Positions 12,876 through 13,005 of a DNA stretch of 13,005 nucleotides are shown here, piece after piece. Below the pieces are notes generated by a model. That model had not been told where the DNA came from, ran no database searches, and saw nothing but the letters and a program-made list of their open reading frames with translations. Position 1 is the first letter of the stretch. The number at the start of each line of letters is the position of its first letter. Source of the stretch: an uncultured Porphyromonadaceae bacterium (GTDB lineage: Bacteria; Bacteroidota; Bacteroidia; Bacteroidales; Muribaculaceae). Position numbers and translations under genes: made by a program. Location of the stretch: positions 1-13,005 of the forward strand of contig CABUVO010000055.1 of the NCBI GenBank assembly GCA_902495075.1, in the 5' to 3' direction.

Positions 12876-13005
12876 ATTAGTCAATGCATCTTTTTGCGTC
12901 TTTCCGGTGATTTAAGCGATTTCAGTCAGTCACAATGCCCGCATTGCTCCTTCCTGAATTCCCATAAATCCCTCGAAAATCCTCTAAAAATATGCATTAA
13001 CTAAT
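12876..13005. repeat. Approximately 130-bp near-palindrome, MITE-like, reaching the window end
   Basis: The outer arms 12876-12895 and 12986-13005 match as inverted repeats at 18 of 20 bases (ATTAGTYAATGCATNTTTTT). The centre is a perfect CAATGC-CC-GCATTG (12933-12946), whose midpoint falls within 1 bp of the midpoint of the outer arms. The intervening flanks also align as inverted copies, for example GATTTA...GATTTCAG against GATTTA...GAATTCAG, with roughly two-thirds identity and one 2-nt indel. No ORF of credible length lies inside. The arms may continue past 13005. A mobile miniature element or a large folded RNA are the main readings. Confidence 0.65.

Noticed and set aside
12813..12895. 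Possible promoter of the galactosidase gene (TAATTTCG and TAATTTTC boxes on the minus strand)
   Set aside because: Each box has a mismatch to TAnnTTTG and no TTTG lies at the required 19-21 bp.

Overview
The window looks like chromosomal DNA of a member of the Bacteroidota, most likely Bacteroidales. Several things point there. Start codons follow A/T-rich leaders rather than Shine-Dalgarno boxes. There is a textbook TTTG-N19-TAnnTTTG promoter at 9844-9874 and a weaker one at 54-84. The gene content also fits: a secreted GH36 alpha-galactosidase, a GntR/ABC cluster, and MacB-like permeases with a TolC partner. A family-level guess (Muribaculaceae-like) is inference only.

Layout. The left edge holds the terminator of an unseen upstream gene (1-29), a promoter, and an NfsA/FRP-type nitroreductase on the plus strand (159-908). 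It converges on a 75-aa repeat-rich helical protein on the minus strand (1032-1259), with an 18-bp inverted repeat between them. Positions 1260-1544 carry no credible gene but hold hairpins and a duplicated copy of the 3' end of the next gene. From 9805 down to 1545 the minus strand carries one long co-oriented cluster. In transcription order it is: ABC ATPase (YtrB-like), six-helix ABC-2-type permease, YtrA-subfamily GntR regulator, a 32-codon membrane ORF, MacB-type ATPase, two different MacB/FtsX-type permeases, a MacA/HlyD-type periplasmic adaptor, and a TolC-family outer-membrane channel. Divergent from it lies a YqgE/AlgH-family protein (9942-10538), which converges with the GH36 alpha-galactosidase (10542-12755, minus). 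The right edge (12756-13005) holds the galactosidase leader and a ~130-bp near-palindrome that reaches the window end.

How the genes work together. The nine-to-ten gene minus-strand cluster resembles the Bacillus subtilis ytrGABCDEF arrangement, where a GntR repressor of the YtrA type controls an ABC-2-like exporter plus a YtrE/YtrF (MacB/FtsX-like) pair. Here the cluster is extended with the adaptor and outer-membrane channel a Gram-negative cell would need. My inference is a regulated envelope-stress or peptide/antibiotic export system with two ABC modules under one GntR regulator. A candidate operator (AGTGTA-N12-TACACC) overlaps the presumed start site of the leading promoter. The nitroreductase, YqgE and galactosidase genes are ordinary neighbours with no evident link to the exporter.

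The intergenic spaces are unusually rich in short repeats: a dispersed hairpin element in two copies, TTTAGGC-type inverted arms, a 15-bp tandem array, an 8-bp tandem array, ATTAAACATT leader motifs, and a G-run tract. These are reported separately.
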